16,322 bases of DNA from an uncultured Eubacterium sp. (lineage in GTDB: Bacteria; Bacillota_A; Clostridia; Lachnospirales; Lachnospiraceae). The translations under genes and the position numbers were made by a program. Location: NCBI GenBank assembly GCA_948468465.1, contig CAOKJJ010000109.1, forward strand, positions 1 through 16,322, read 5' to 3'. The stretch's first letter is position 1. Each line of letters starts with the position of its first letter. The notes below the pieces were generated by a model. It saw only the letters and a program-made list of their open reading frames with translations. It searched no databases and was not told the DNA's origin. Shown here one piece after another: positions 8,426 to 14,357 of the stretch.

Positions 8426-9379
8426 ATGGTACAGACACAACAGCCAGCTTTATTTTTACAGCCGCAATTAAAAGAAAATATCTGGGGAGGCAACCGGCTG
8501 CATACAGATTACGGTTATGAGATCCCAGGCAGCCATACAGGGGAATGCTGGGGCATATCCGCACATCCCAACGGAGATTGTACGGTAAAAGAAGGCATTT
8601 ACAAAGGAAAAAAATTATCCGAACTGTGGAACGAACAGCGCAGCCTGTTCGGCAATCTGCCAGGAGAGCAGTTCCCGCTTCTGGTAAAGATTATAGACGC
8701 CAGAGACGATTTGAGCATTCAGGTGCATCCGAACGACGCATATGCAGCAGCACATGAAAACGGTTCTCTCGGAAAAACCGAGTGCTGGTATATTTTAGAC
8801 TGCCCCAAAGACGCGCAGCTTGTCGTCGGACATCACGCCCGTACAAAGCAGGAGCTTGAACAAATGATCGAACAGGGAAAATGGGAACAGCTGATTCGCC
8901 GGATTCCGATTCAAAAAGGTGATTTTATACAGATAGAGCCAGGCACGGTGCATGCGATTACGGCCGGCTGCCTGATTCTGGAGACACAGCAAAGCAGCGA
9001 TGTTACTTACCGTGTGTATGACTACGGTCGGCTGACAGATGGAAAACCACGCCAGTTGCATATCCCACAGAGCATAGACGTCATTACCGTTCCGGCAAAA
9101 AGCACCGGCGACAGTGTGAAAAATCTGTCGGCCCTGGCGGAAAACGAATGGCATGAGGTCATCGCATGTCCATATTACCAGGTGTTTCTGTTGCATGTGA
9201 ACGGAACATACGCATTTGAACAGAATTATCCGTTTTTAAATATCAGCGTTTTGGAAGGCAGCGGTCAGCTTGACGGCCATGCATTGCAAAAAGGAGATCA
9301 TCTCATTTTACCGGCGGGGTACGGTATGGCCAGGCTCAGCGGCAATGTGGAGCTGATTGCTTCTACGGTGCCTGTATAA
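8426..9379 (+). CDS. manA: Class I mannose-6-phosphate isomerase
   Basis: The 317-aa cupin enzyme interconverts mannose 6-phosphate and fructose 6-phosphate (EC 5.3.1.8), the last step that brings mannan-derived mannose into glycolysis. Zinc ligands are visible: Gln99 and His101 in SIQVHPND, Glu119 in GKTECWYIL and His176 in EPGTVHAI. Substrate-binding residues include the VTYRVYDYGR motif at about residues 193-202. Length fits the short Bacillus-type enzymes. A GAGAGG site at 8411-8416 precedes the start, 27 bases after the DUF624 stop. It is the last gene of the operon. A phosphomannomutase to convert mannose 1-phosphate is not in the window, so one must be encoded elsewhere if the pathway works. 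Confidence 0.93.
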   Translation: MVQTQQPALFLQPQLKENIWGGNRLHTDYGYEIPGSHTGECWGISAHPNGDCTVKEGIYKGKKLSELWNEQRSLFGNLPGEQFPLLVKIIDARDDLSIQVHPNDAYAAAHENGSLGKTECWYILDCPKDAQLVVGHHARTKQELEQMIEQGKWEQLIRRIPIQKGDFIQIEPGTVHAITAGCLILETQQSSDVTYRVYDYGRLTDGKPRQLHIPQSIDVITVPAKSTGDSVKNLSALAENEWHEVIACPYYQVFLLHVNGTYAFEQNYPFLNISVLEGSGQLDGHALQKGDHLILPAGYGMARLSGNVELIASTVPV

Positions 9380-9395
9380 ACAGAATACAGCAAAA

Positions 9396-9442
9396 AAGCG
9401 GCAATACCTGATTCCAGAGTGATTGGAGCAGGGATGCCGCTT
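9396..9442 (-). terminator. Hairpin with T-run ending the minus-strand island
   Basis: AAGCGGCA at 9396-9403 pairs with TGCCGCTT at 9435-9442. Inside, CCTG at 9407-9410 pairs with CAGG at 9429-9432, with a further CCA/TGG. Read on the minus strand, the stem is followed by six T (complement of 9392-9397), as in an intrinsic terminator for the 72-aa gene. On the plus strand no T-run follows, so it would end manA transcription poorly by itself. Confidence 0.6.
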
Positions 9443-9455
9443 ATGGAAATTTATG

Positions 9456-9674
9456 TTATAGCTGTCTTTTACAAAACGGATTTTCTTTGGAGTACGCAAC
9501 CGCCGCATGATTAAATTCGTCAGAACTCATATTGTCAAACCGTTCCCTCTGCCACTTCGTATAATCAAACCGCTCCCTGTTAATCACAGAAATAAACCTC
9601 TCTGTCTCCACTACTCCTAGTTTCTCTAATAAACAATGAATCCCTCTGTTCATAATCTCAATATCACTGACCAT
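9456..9674 (-). CDS. Small protein of the kind paired with PIN-domain toxins, putative antitoxin
   Basis: This 72-aa soluble protein reads like a small family seen next to PIN-domain (VapC-like) genes in Bacillota and cyanobacteria: an N-terminal helix IEIMNRGIHCLLEKLG, then VETERFISVINRE, FDYTKWQRERFD and a C-terminal AVAYSKENPF. The family is recalled by pattern and has no proven function that I know of. Its ATG lies inside the end of the PIN remnant gene (11-base overlap), with GGAGGA on the minus strand about 9 bases ahead. Reading frame and conserved-looking core are intact although its neighbour has been gutted. It ends close to a minus-strand terminator and converges with manA. Confidence 0.6.
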   Translation of the reverse strand: MVSDIEIMNRGIHCLLEKLGVVETERFISVINRERFDYTKWQRERFDNMSSDEFNHAAVAYSKENPFCKRQL

Positions 9675-9774
9675 TTAAATCTTCCTCCAATCTTCTGATA
9701 AAGTCTACAGGGTTTAACATCTGAAGGTCGTCATATGGGCGGTTGAAACAGCAGTTATCCAAATATATTTTCAT
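9664..9774 (-). pseudogene. PIN-domain (VapC-like) toxin gene with large internal deletion
   Basis: The 36-codon minus-strand frame is too short for a normal gene of this type. Its first 16 residues, MKIYLDNCCFNRPYDD, match the usual start of PIN-domain toxins, including the first acidic active-site residue Asp6. The rest, NPVDFIRRLEEDLNGQ, looks like the usual C-terminal end of the same family. The roughly 100 or more residues between, which should hold the other catalytic acids, are absent, and the frame is kept. The result cannot form the nuclease site. The stop overlaps the start of the 72-aa partner gene. An intact promoter-like sequence sits upstream, so the remnant may still be transcribed. 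Confidence 0.6.
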
Positions 9775-9794
9775 ACTTCAACTCTTTTTCGTTC

Positions 9795-9823
9795 ATTATA
9801 TACTGCCGAAAGAAAATTTACAA
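9795..9823 (-). promoter_or_regulatory. Minus-strand promoter for the PIN remnant and partner gene
   Basis: On the minus strand TTGTAA (9823-9818) and a perfect TATAAT (9800-9795) are separated by exactly 17 bp, ending about 20 bases before the PIN remnant start. This is one of the best sigma-A-type matches in the window. Confidence 0.6.
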
Positions 9824-9894
9824 GGTCTATACCACTAAAAAATGCCCCACTAGCAGGGCTCTGGGCAGCATATCAAAGCTTTTTTGAGATAATC

Positions 9895-9925
9895 GTAACA
9901 GTTCAGATAACCCTTGAACTGTTAC
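9895..9925. promoter_or_regulatory. Perfect 11-bp palindrome in the divergent spacer
   Basis: GTAACAGTTCA at 9895-9905 pairs with TGAACTGTTAC at 9915-9925 around 9 bases. An AGATAATC direct repeat flanks it on both sides. It sits between the minus-strand promoter and the tautomerase gene. There is no T-run on either side, so an operator or a remnant of a lost element are both possible. A GCCC/GGGGC hairpin just upstream (about 9844-9858), with T-rich sequence on its minus-strand side, may be a leftover terminator of a vanished gene. Confidence 0.45.
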
Positions 9926-9964
9926 AGATAATCAAACATTCTTGATTTAAAAACGAAAAAAATG

Positions 9965-9993
9965 TAGTCAGCGCATCCGAAAAGTGGTATGAT
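9965..9993 (+). promoter_or_regulatory. Candidate promoter for the tautomerase-apt cluster
   Basis: TAGTCA at 9965-9970 and TATGAT at 9988-9993 are 17 bp apart and lie 44 bases ahead of the tautomerase start. The -35 match is modest. It is the best candidate in the 263-base gap between the minus-strand island and this gene. Confidence 0.4.
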
Positions 9994-10037
9994 AAATATG
10001 CCGAATATCAGGCAAGTAAGAAAAAGGAGCAAAAATT

Positions 10038-10379
10038 ATGCCGTTTATTGATTCAAAAATCACAGTAAAAATGTCAGAAGAAAAGAAAGAAGCGATTAAA
10101 ACGGAACTTGGACAGGCAGTTTCTATTTTAAGCAAACCGGAAAGTTTTCTTATGGTTGGATTTGATGATGAATATTGTCTGTATATGGGAGGCAGCAGAC
10201 TGGAAAAAGGGGCGTTTGTTGCGGTCAGCCTGTTTGGAAATGCCTCTTCTGAGGCCTGTGAAAAAATGACCGAGGAAATCTGCCGCATTTATGAGCAGCA
10301 GTTGGGAATACCGCAGGATAAAGTGTATGTGTCTTATACCGGCATCCGTGACTGGGGCTGGAATGGAAGAAATTTATAA
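10038..10379 (+). CDS. MIF-family (macrophage migration inhibitory factor-like) tautomerase
   Basis: The 113-aa product matches the MIF branch of the tautomerase superfamily, small trimeric proteins that use an N-terminal proline as base to tautomerise substrates such as phenylpyruvate. Pro2 follows the initiator Met. Lys33 falls where MIF has Lys32 once Met is removed. LYMGGSRLEKGAFVAVSLFG (residues 48-67) aligns with the MIF FGGSSEP region, and VYVSY plus GWNGRNL match the MIF VYINY and GWNNSTF ends. The MIF CXXC motif is absent, and the Asn after the active-site Tyr (Tyr97 here) is Ser. AAGGAG at 10024-10029 supports the start. It lies 23 bases before apt, so co-transcription is likely. 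Substrate is unknown. Confidence 0.82.
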   Translation: MPFIDSKITVKMSEEKKEAIKTELGQAVSILSKPESFLMVGFDDEYCLYMGGSRLEKGAFVAVSLFGNASSEACEKMTEEICRIYEQQLGIPQDKVYVSYTGIRDWGWNGRNL

Positions 10380-10402
10380 GATAAAAAGGAGTATGAGAAC
10401 AG

Positions 10403-10927
10403 ATGAAAAAAATGGAAGAATATGTAAGAGCAATACCGGATTTTCCGGAACCTGGAATTATTTTCCGTGATGTAACAAGCGTCCTGCAGGATCCGGATGG
10501 ATTAAAGCTCGCGATTGATTCTATGATTCAGCTGCTGGACGGCGTGGAATTTGATGTGATTGCGGGGACAGAGTCCAGAGGATTTATGTTTGGCGTTCCG
10601 ATTGCGTATCAGCTTGGAAAAGCATTTGTTCCGGTGCGCAAAAAAGGCAAGCTGCCTTGTGAGACAATTTCCGCGAAATATGACCTGGAATATGGCTCAG
10701 CGGAAATTGAGATGCATAAAGATGCGATTAAGCCAGGGCAAAAAGTAGTGCTGGTAGACGATCTGATCGCGACAGGCGGAACGCTTGCCGCAAGCATTGA
10801 ATTAATCGAACAGCTTGGCGGAACCGTTGAAAAAGTCGTACTGCTGATGGAACTGGCTGGATTAAAAGGACGCGATAAATTAGCCGGATATGAAGTGGCA
10901 TCTGTCATTACATATGAAGGAAATTAA
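10403..10927 (+). CDS. apt: Adenine phosphoribosyltransferase
   Basis: This 174-aa cytoplasmic enzyme joins adenine and PRPP to make AMP (EC 2.4.2.7), salvaging purines. The type I phosphoribosyltransferase PRPP loop VVLVDDLIATGGT is at residues 115-127. The N-terminal IPDFPEPGIIFRDVTSVL (residues 11-28) and the AGTESRGFMFG and VPVRKKGKLP segments are typical of bacterial Apt. Length is normal. AAGGAG at 10386-10391 precedes the ATG at 10403; an internal Met at position 4 is a possible alternative. It is followed, after 64 bases without a terminator, by the YbjQ-family gene. Confidence 0.96.
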   Translation: MKKMEEYVRAIPDFPEPGIIFRDVTSVLQDPDGLKLAIDSMIQLLDGVEFDVIAGTESRGFMFGVPIAYQLGKAFVPVRKKGKLPCETISAKYDLEYGSAEIEMHKDAIKPGQKVVLVDDLIATGGTLAASIELIEQLGGTVEKVVLLMELAGLKGRDKLAGYEVASVITYEGN

Positions 10928-10991
10928 AAAAACAGTCTTTGGATGCAGACAGAATTAGGCAGGCGGTTTTCAGAAAAATAGGAGGTAACAG

Positions 10992-11303
10992 ATGGTTATT
11001 GTAAATACAGATTACATTTCAGGAAAAGAGCTTGAAATGCTGGGAATGGTAAAAGGGAGCACGATTCAGAGCAAAAATCTTGGCCATGATATTGGCCAGA
11101 GCTTTAAAACGCTTGTCGGAGGAGAATTGAAATCCTATACGGACATGATGAACGAAGCAAGAGCGCTCGCTACCAGACGTATGGTAGATGAAGCGGAAAG
11201 GCTTGGCGCGGATGCGGTTGTAAACGTACGTTTTGCTTCGGCATCTGTAATGGCTGGCGCCGCGGAGGTTATGGCGTATGGAACAGCTGTAAAATTTAAA
11301 TAA
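10992..11303 (+). CDS. YbjQ/UPF0145-family protein
   Basis: This 103-aa soluble protein belongs to the YbjQ (UPF0145, formerly DUF74) family, which forms small ring-shaped oligomers and has been called heavy-metal-binding without firm proof. Diagnostic segments are GSTIQSKNLGHDIGQSFKTL (residues 22-41), the YTDMMNEAR helix, and GADAVVNVRFASASVMAGAAEV near residues 71-92. Length matches the family. GGAGG at 10981-10985 sets the start. It ends three bases before the glycosylase start and in the same reading frame, so the two are probably translationally coupled. Confidence 0.93.
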   Translation: MVIVNTDYISGKELEMLGMVKGSTIQSKNLGHDIGQSFKTLVGGELKSYTDMMNEARALATRRMVDEAERLGADAVVNVRFASASVMAGAAEVMAYGTAVKFK

Positions 11304-11306
11304 AAT

Positions 11307-11813
11307 ATGGAACAGTATCAGACAATCAAACACACTTTCGATCCGGTATGGGATCAGCAGTCGGAAATCCTCATACTTGGAACGTTTCCTTCGGTAAAAT
11401 CCAGGGAGAATCATTTTTATTACGGCCATCCGCAAAACCGCTTCTGGAGACTGATAGCGGCCATATATGAAGAAGCTGTGCCGGAAACGGTTGATGAAAA
11501 AAAGGAGCTTATTTTAAGACATCATCTGGCTGTATGGGATGTGATCGGCCAGTGTGATATTATCGGCTCTTCTGACAGCAGTATCCGCAATGTAATCCCG
11601 TGCGATTTGACAGAAATGCTGTCACAAAGCAAGATTCATACAGTGATTGCAAATGGTGCAAAAGCATACGATTTATATCAGAAATACCAGCTGCCGGATA
11701 CAGGTCTTAAGGCGCATAAGCTGCCTTCTACCAGTCCGGCAAACGCGGCATGGTCGCTGCAGCGGTTACAGGAGGCATGGGGCGGCGTGTTGCGGTGCTC
11801 AAAATGCAGATAG
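11307..11813 (+). CDS. Family-6 uracil-DNA-glycosylase-fold enzyme, probable DNA-deoxyinosine (hypoxanthine) glycosylase
   Basis: This 168-aa DNA repair enzyme is proposed to remove deaminated adenine (hypoxanthine) from DNA. It has the family hallmarks: LILGTFPSVKSRE at residues 22-34, YYGHPQNRFWRLI at 38-50 with its active-site-type Asn44, LAVWDVIGQC at 74-83, and the C-terminal LPSTSPANA at 139-147. The start is forced: the in-frame TAA of the YbjQ gene is six bases upstream and the next Met is beyond residue 100. No ribosome site is visible, so translation probably depends on ribosomes ending on the YbjQ gene. The last residues, RCSKCR, end where a foreign-looking MATE fragment begins, so the C terminus might be slightly altered. 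Confidence 0.82.
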   Translation: MEQYQTIKHTFDPVWDQQSEILILGTFPSVKSRENHFYYGHPQNRFWRLIAAIYEEAVPETVDEKKELILRHHLAVWDVIGQCDIIGSSDSSIRNVIPCDLTEMLSQSKIHTVIANGAKAYDLYQKYQLPDTGLKAHKLPSTSPANAAWSLQRLQEAWGGVLRCSKCR

Positions 11814-11814
11814 T

Positions 11815-11922
11815 ATCAGCATAGCGCTCGGTGCGAATGAAGATACACTGGAGTATACCTGTACCTATCTGAGGATTTTTGCTTTCGGCGGGCCGGTCAT
11901 TATGTTTGGCAATGTGTTTCAT
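11815..11922 (+). pseudogene. Internal fragment (36 codons) of a MATE-family efflux pump gene
   Basis: The translation reads ISIALGANEDTLEYTCTYLR, then IFAFGGPVIMFGNVFH. This matches the part of MATE (NorM/DinF-type) multidrug exporters between the second and fourth helices, where a LGA..ETL..A..YLRI..LG.P....NVF pattern is usual. It has no start and no other MATE sequence around it, so it cannot encode a transporter. It begins at the glycosylase stop and ends next to the ribosome site of the DUF3795 gene. A deletion that removed most of a pump gene is the likely origin. The match is from pattern memory only. Confidence 0.55.
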
Positions 11923-11945
11923 ACAAGAAAAAGGAGATATTGAAT

Positions 11946-12236
11946 ATGTCTTGTACAAATGAACTTATCAGCTGCTGTGGTTCTGATTGCAGCTTGTGTT
12001 ATTGCTACGGCGATATGTGTAAAGGCTGTAACGCCGTATGTGGAAAAGTATTCCATGCACCGGAGGGGAAGGAGTGCCCTATTTATGATTGCTGCAGGAT
12101 ACAGAACGCTTTTCATTCATGCGGGGAGTGTGAGAAGATGCCGTGTGATCTGATTCTGGGTACAAGAGATCCGAGTATGTCAGAAGACGAGTTTATGAAG
12201 AGCGTGGAGGACAGGGTAAAGCGGCTGAAAGGGTGA
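11946..12236 (+). CDS. Cysteine-rich DUF3795-family protein
   Basis: The 96-aa soluble product has about 14 cysteines in DUF3795-like spacing: CCGSDCSLCYCYGDMCKGCN in residues 10-29, then CGKVF, CPIYDCC and CGECEKMPC. The C terminus, MSEDEFMKSVEDRVKRLKG, is a charged helix. The clusters probably bind zinc or an iron-sulfur centre; no function is established for the family as far as I know. AAGGAG at 11931-11936, nine bases ahead, supports ATG 11946; a TTG two codons earlier is possible but poorer. The ribosome site lies just after the MATE scar, so the gene may originally have followed a complete pump gene. It is last before a strong terminator. Confidence 0.8.
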   Translation: MSCTNELISCCGSDCSLCYCYGDMCKGCNAVCGKVFHAPEGKECPIYDCCRIQNAFHSCGECEKMPCDLILGTRDPSMSEDEFMKSVEDRVKRLKG

Positions 12237-12273
12237 TCCGAATAGGGCGTTAACTAATTAAATTGCAGAGGAC

Positions 12274-12309
12274 AAAAGGCATGTGCAGCAGTGGCACATG
12301 TCTTTTTTT
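12274..12309 (+). terminator. Intrinsic terminator after the DUF3795 gene
   Basis: A 12-bp stem (12274-12285 with 12295-12306, one G-U pair, core CATGTG/CACATG) closes a 9-nt loop and runs into seven T at 12303-12309. The matching A-run at its 5' side makes it potentially two-directional. It separates the apt cluster from the second transporter operon. Confidence 0.88.
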
Positions 12310-12420
12310 GCATGACAAGGGTAATTATTGTAAAAAAAATAGTGTAAAAATTGAAGATTTGTCTGTTTGATGCATGAAATGTAAAAAATTTAAAGCAAAA
12401 TACATGCAATAAGCGTGGTA

Positions 12421-12448
12421 TTAGAACAGCAGCCTGTTTTCGTATAAT
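12421..12448 (+). promoter_or_regulatory. Promoter-like sequence with internal palindrome for the LplB-type operon
   Basis: A perfect TATAAT at 12443-12448 lies 29 bases before the first permease start. Upstream TTAGAA at 12421-12426 is a weak -35, 16 bp away. Between them AACAG at 12425-12429 and CTGTT at 12434-12438 form an inverted repeat that could be an operator overlapping the promoter. The AT-rich sequence from 12311 to 12420 holds a TGCATG/CATGCA pair but nothing else recognised. Confidence 0.5.
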
Positions 12449-12477
12449 GATGTACAGAAAAGGAGGTTGAAAGAAGT

Positions 12478-13410
12478 ATGAAAAAGAAAAAAAACGCGGT
12501 AGCAAAAGAAAAGTTTTCCTGGAATCTCATGTGGAAACAAAGATATCTTCTTATGATGTCCGTACCGTTTGTCATCTGGCTCATCATCTTTAAGTATGTG
12601 CCTTTATGGGGATGGACGATGGCATTTCAGGAAGTAAAACCAGGATCTTTTGCACTGCCGGTGTGGGAGCGAAAGTTTGTAGGCTTTGATAATTTTGTCA
12701 AGGCGTTTACAGACCGTCTGTTTCCGCAGACCATGATTAATACGATCGGGATCAGTATTTTAGGCATTGCCATCGGAACAATCACATCCATACTGTTTGC
12801 GCTGGTTTTAAATGAACTGTGTTTTACCAGATTTAAGAAAATTACGCAGACAGTGTCCTATCTGCCGCACTTTGTGTCGTGGGTTATCATCGCAAGTATT
12901 GCGAAAATGCTGTTCAATGACGGAGGGGCCATTGATACGTTACTGGGTACGAACCTGCACCTGATGTCCACGAACAGTCCCACGTTTTGGCTTGTAGTCT
13001 GTCTGATTGATGTCTGGAAGGAAATGGGCTGGAATGCCATTATCTATCTTTCCGCAATGGCAGGCATTGACCAGGGTCTTTATGAGGCCGCAAAAGTGGA
13101 CGGGGCAAACCGTTTCCAGAGAATCTGGCATGTGACGCTGCCTTCGATCAAGCCTACGATTATCGTACTTTTGATCATGAGCATTGGTTCAGCTCTTAAT
13201 GTAGGCATGGAACGTCAGATGCTGTTAAGCAACAGTATTGTACAGGATCATGCAATGGTGCTTTCCTGGTTTGCATATGTACGGGGCATCGGAAGCAATA
13301 ACTATGGATTAGGTACGGCGATCGGTGTATTTCAGTCTGTAGTCGGAGTCACGCTTTTGTTTATCGCAAACAAGGTGGCAGGGATGATCGGTGAAAGTAA
13401 GCTTGTATAG
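12478..13410 (+). CDS. ABC transporter permease, LplB family
   Basis: This 310-aa inner-membrane protein is of the LplB type found in Bacillota importers for complex oligosaccharides. After a Lys-rich cytoplasmic start come membrane segments near residues 23-43, 88-112, 128-148, 168-190, 225-245 and 280-300. The family motifs FKYVPLWGWTMAFQ (residues 38-51) and SYLPHFVSWVI (127-137) are clear. The EAA loop is at about 203-222, with E203, A204, A205, D208, G209 and A210. AAAGGAGGT at 12458-12466 supports the start. It opens a permease-permease-lipoprotein operon with no ATPase gene, so a shared MsmX-type ATPase is inferred. Confidence 0.92.
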   Translation: MKKKKNAVAKEKFSWNLMWKQRYLLMMSVPFVIWLIIFKYVPLWGWTMAFQEVKPGSFALPVWERKFVGFDNFVKAFTDRLFPQTMINTIGISILGIAIGTITSILFALVLNELCFTRFKKITQTVSYLPHFVSWVIIASIAKMLFNDGGAIDTLLGTNLHLMSTNSPTFWLVVCLIDVWKEMGWNAIIYLSAMAGIDQGLYEAAKVDGANRFQRIWHVTLPSIKPTIIVLLIMSIGSALNVGMERQMLLSNSIVQDHAMVLSWFAYVRGIGSNNYGLGTAIGVFQSVVGVTLLFIANKVAGMIGESKLV

Positions 13411-13421
13411 GAGGAAAGAAA

Positions 13422-14315
13422 ATGGCGAGCAATGAATATCAAATAAAAAGTTCAAAAAGTGAAAAAGCTTTTGACTATGTGCTGTTAGTATTCTGCCTGT
13501 TCCTCATTGTGATCACGGTGTATCCGTTTTTGAATGTGCTGGCAATATCGCTGAATGATTCTATGGATACGATGAGAAATGTGAATTTTATTATCCCAAG
13601 AAAATTTACACTGAGCAATTATACGTACATATTCAGAGAAAATAACCTTGGCAGCGCTTTTATGATGTCGGTGGCCAAGACGCTGGTAGGTGTCGTATTC
13701 GGCGTAATCTGCACATCTATGCTGGCTTTTGTACTGAGCAGGAAAGATTTTTATTTTAACAAGCTTTTTACTATTTTATTTGTAGTTACCATGTATGTCA
13801 GCGGCGGCATGATACCGGAATACCTTCTTCTGACAAGGACGTTAAAGATGGGCAATAGTTTCTGGGTATATATTATTCCAGGGCTGATCTGGGTGTATAA
13901 CGTCATCCTGATGCGTTCTTTTATCGAAGGCCTGCCGATTGCGCTCCAGGAGGCGGCAAAGCTGGATGGTGCCAATGACTTTACGATCTGGCTGAAAGTA
14001 ATACTGCCGCTTTGCACACCGTCGATTGCGACAGTAGCATTGTTTCTGGCAGTAGGACAGTGGAACTCATTTATGGATACTTATCTGTATGCAAGAGATC
14101 TGCCGACGCTGCAGTATGTACTGTATGAAATTATGGAGCAGGCTACGATTCAGATTGACCCGCACGCGGCGTCGTCCCAGCTGTCGAACGCGGTATCCCC
14201 GATGTCGGTACGTATGGCGATTACGATTGTGGCTACCGTGCCGATTCTGATCGTGTATCCGTTCCTGCAAAAATACTTTGTCGGCGGCATGACGCTTGGC
14301 GCGGTCAAAGACTGA
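13422..14315 (+). CDS. ABC transporter permease, YtcP (carbohydrate) family
   Basis: This 297-aa partner permease shows YtcP features: the N-terminal VYPFLNVLAISLND (residues 33-46), VVTMYVSGGMIPEYLL (121-136), the EAA loop at residues 177-195 (E177, A178, A179, D182, G183, A184) and the QKYFVGGMTLGAVKD C terminus. Six membrane segments are likely. AGGAGG at 13409-13414 overlaps the stop codon of the LplB-type gene, so the two are tightly coupled. Length is normal. With LplB it forms the channel for the lipoprotein that follows. Confidence 0.92.
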   Translation: MASNEYQIKSSKSEKAFDYVLLVFCLFLIVITVYPFLNVLAISLNDSMDTMRNVNFIIPRKFTLSNYTYIFRENNLGSAFMMSVAKTLVGVVFGVICTSMLAFVLSRKDFYFNKLFTILFVVTMYVSGGMIPEYLLLTRTLKMGNSFWVYIIPGLIWVYNVILMRSFIEGLPIALQEAAKLDGANDFTIWLKVILPLCTPSIATVALFLAVGQWNSFMDTYLYARDLPTLQYVLYEIMEQATIQIDPHAASSQLSNAVSPMSVRMAITIVATVPILIVYPFLQKYFVGGMTLGAVKD

Positions 14316-14357
14316 TGAACATAAAAAATTATAATAAATGAAAAAGGAGTAAAGTTT

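Noticed and set aside
9380..9442. Hairpin after manA considered as a manA terminator
   Set aside because: No T-run follows on the plus strand; the T-run is on the minus-strand side, so it serves the opposite gene better.
11647..11943. A 98-codon open frame over the glycosylase end and the MATE scar
   Set aside because: Its first half is the out-of-frame shadow of the glycosylase gene; only the last 36 codons resemble a real family, so it is treated as a pseudogene fragment.
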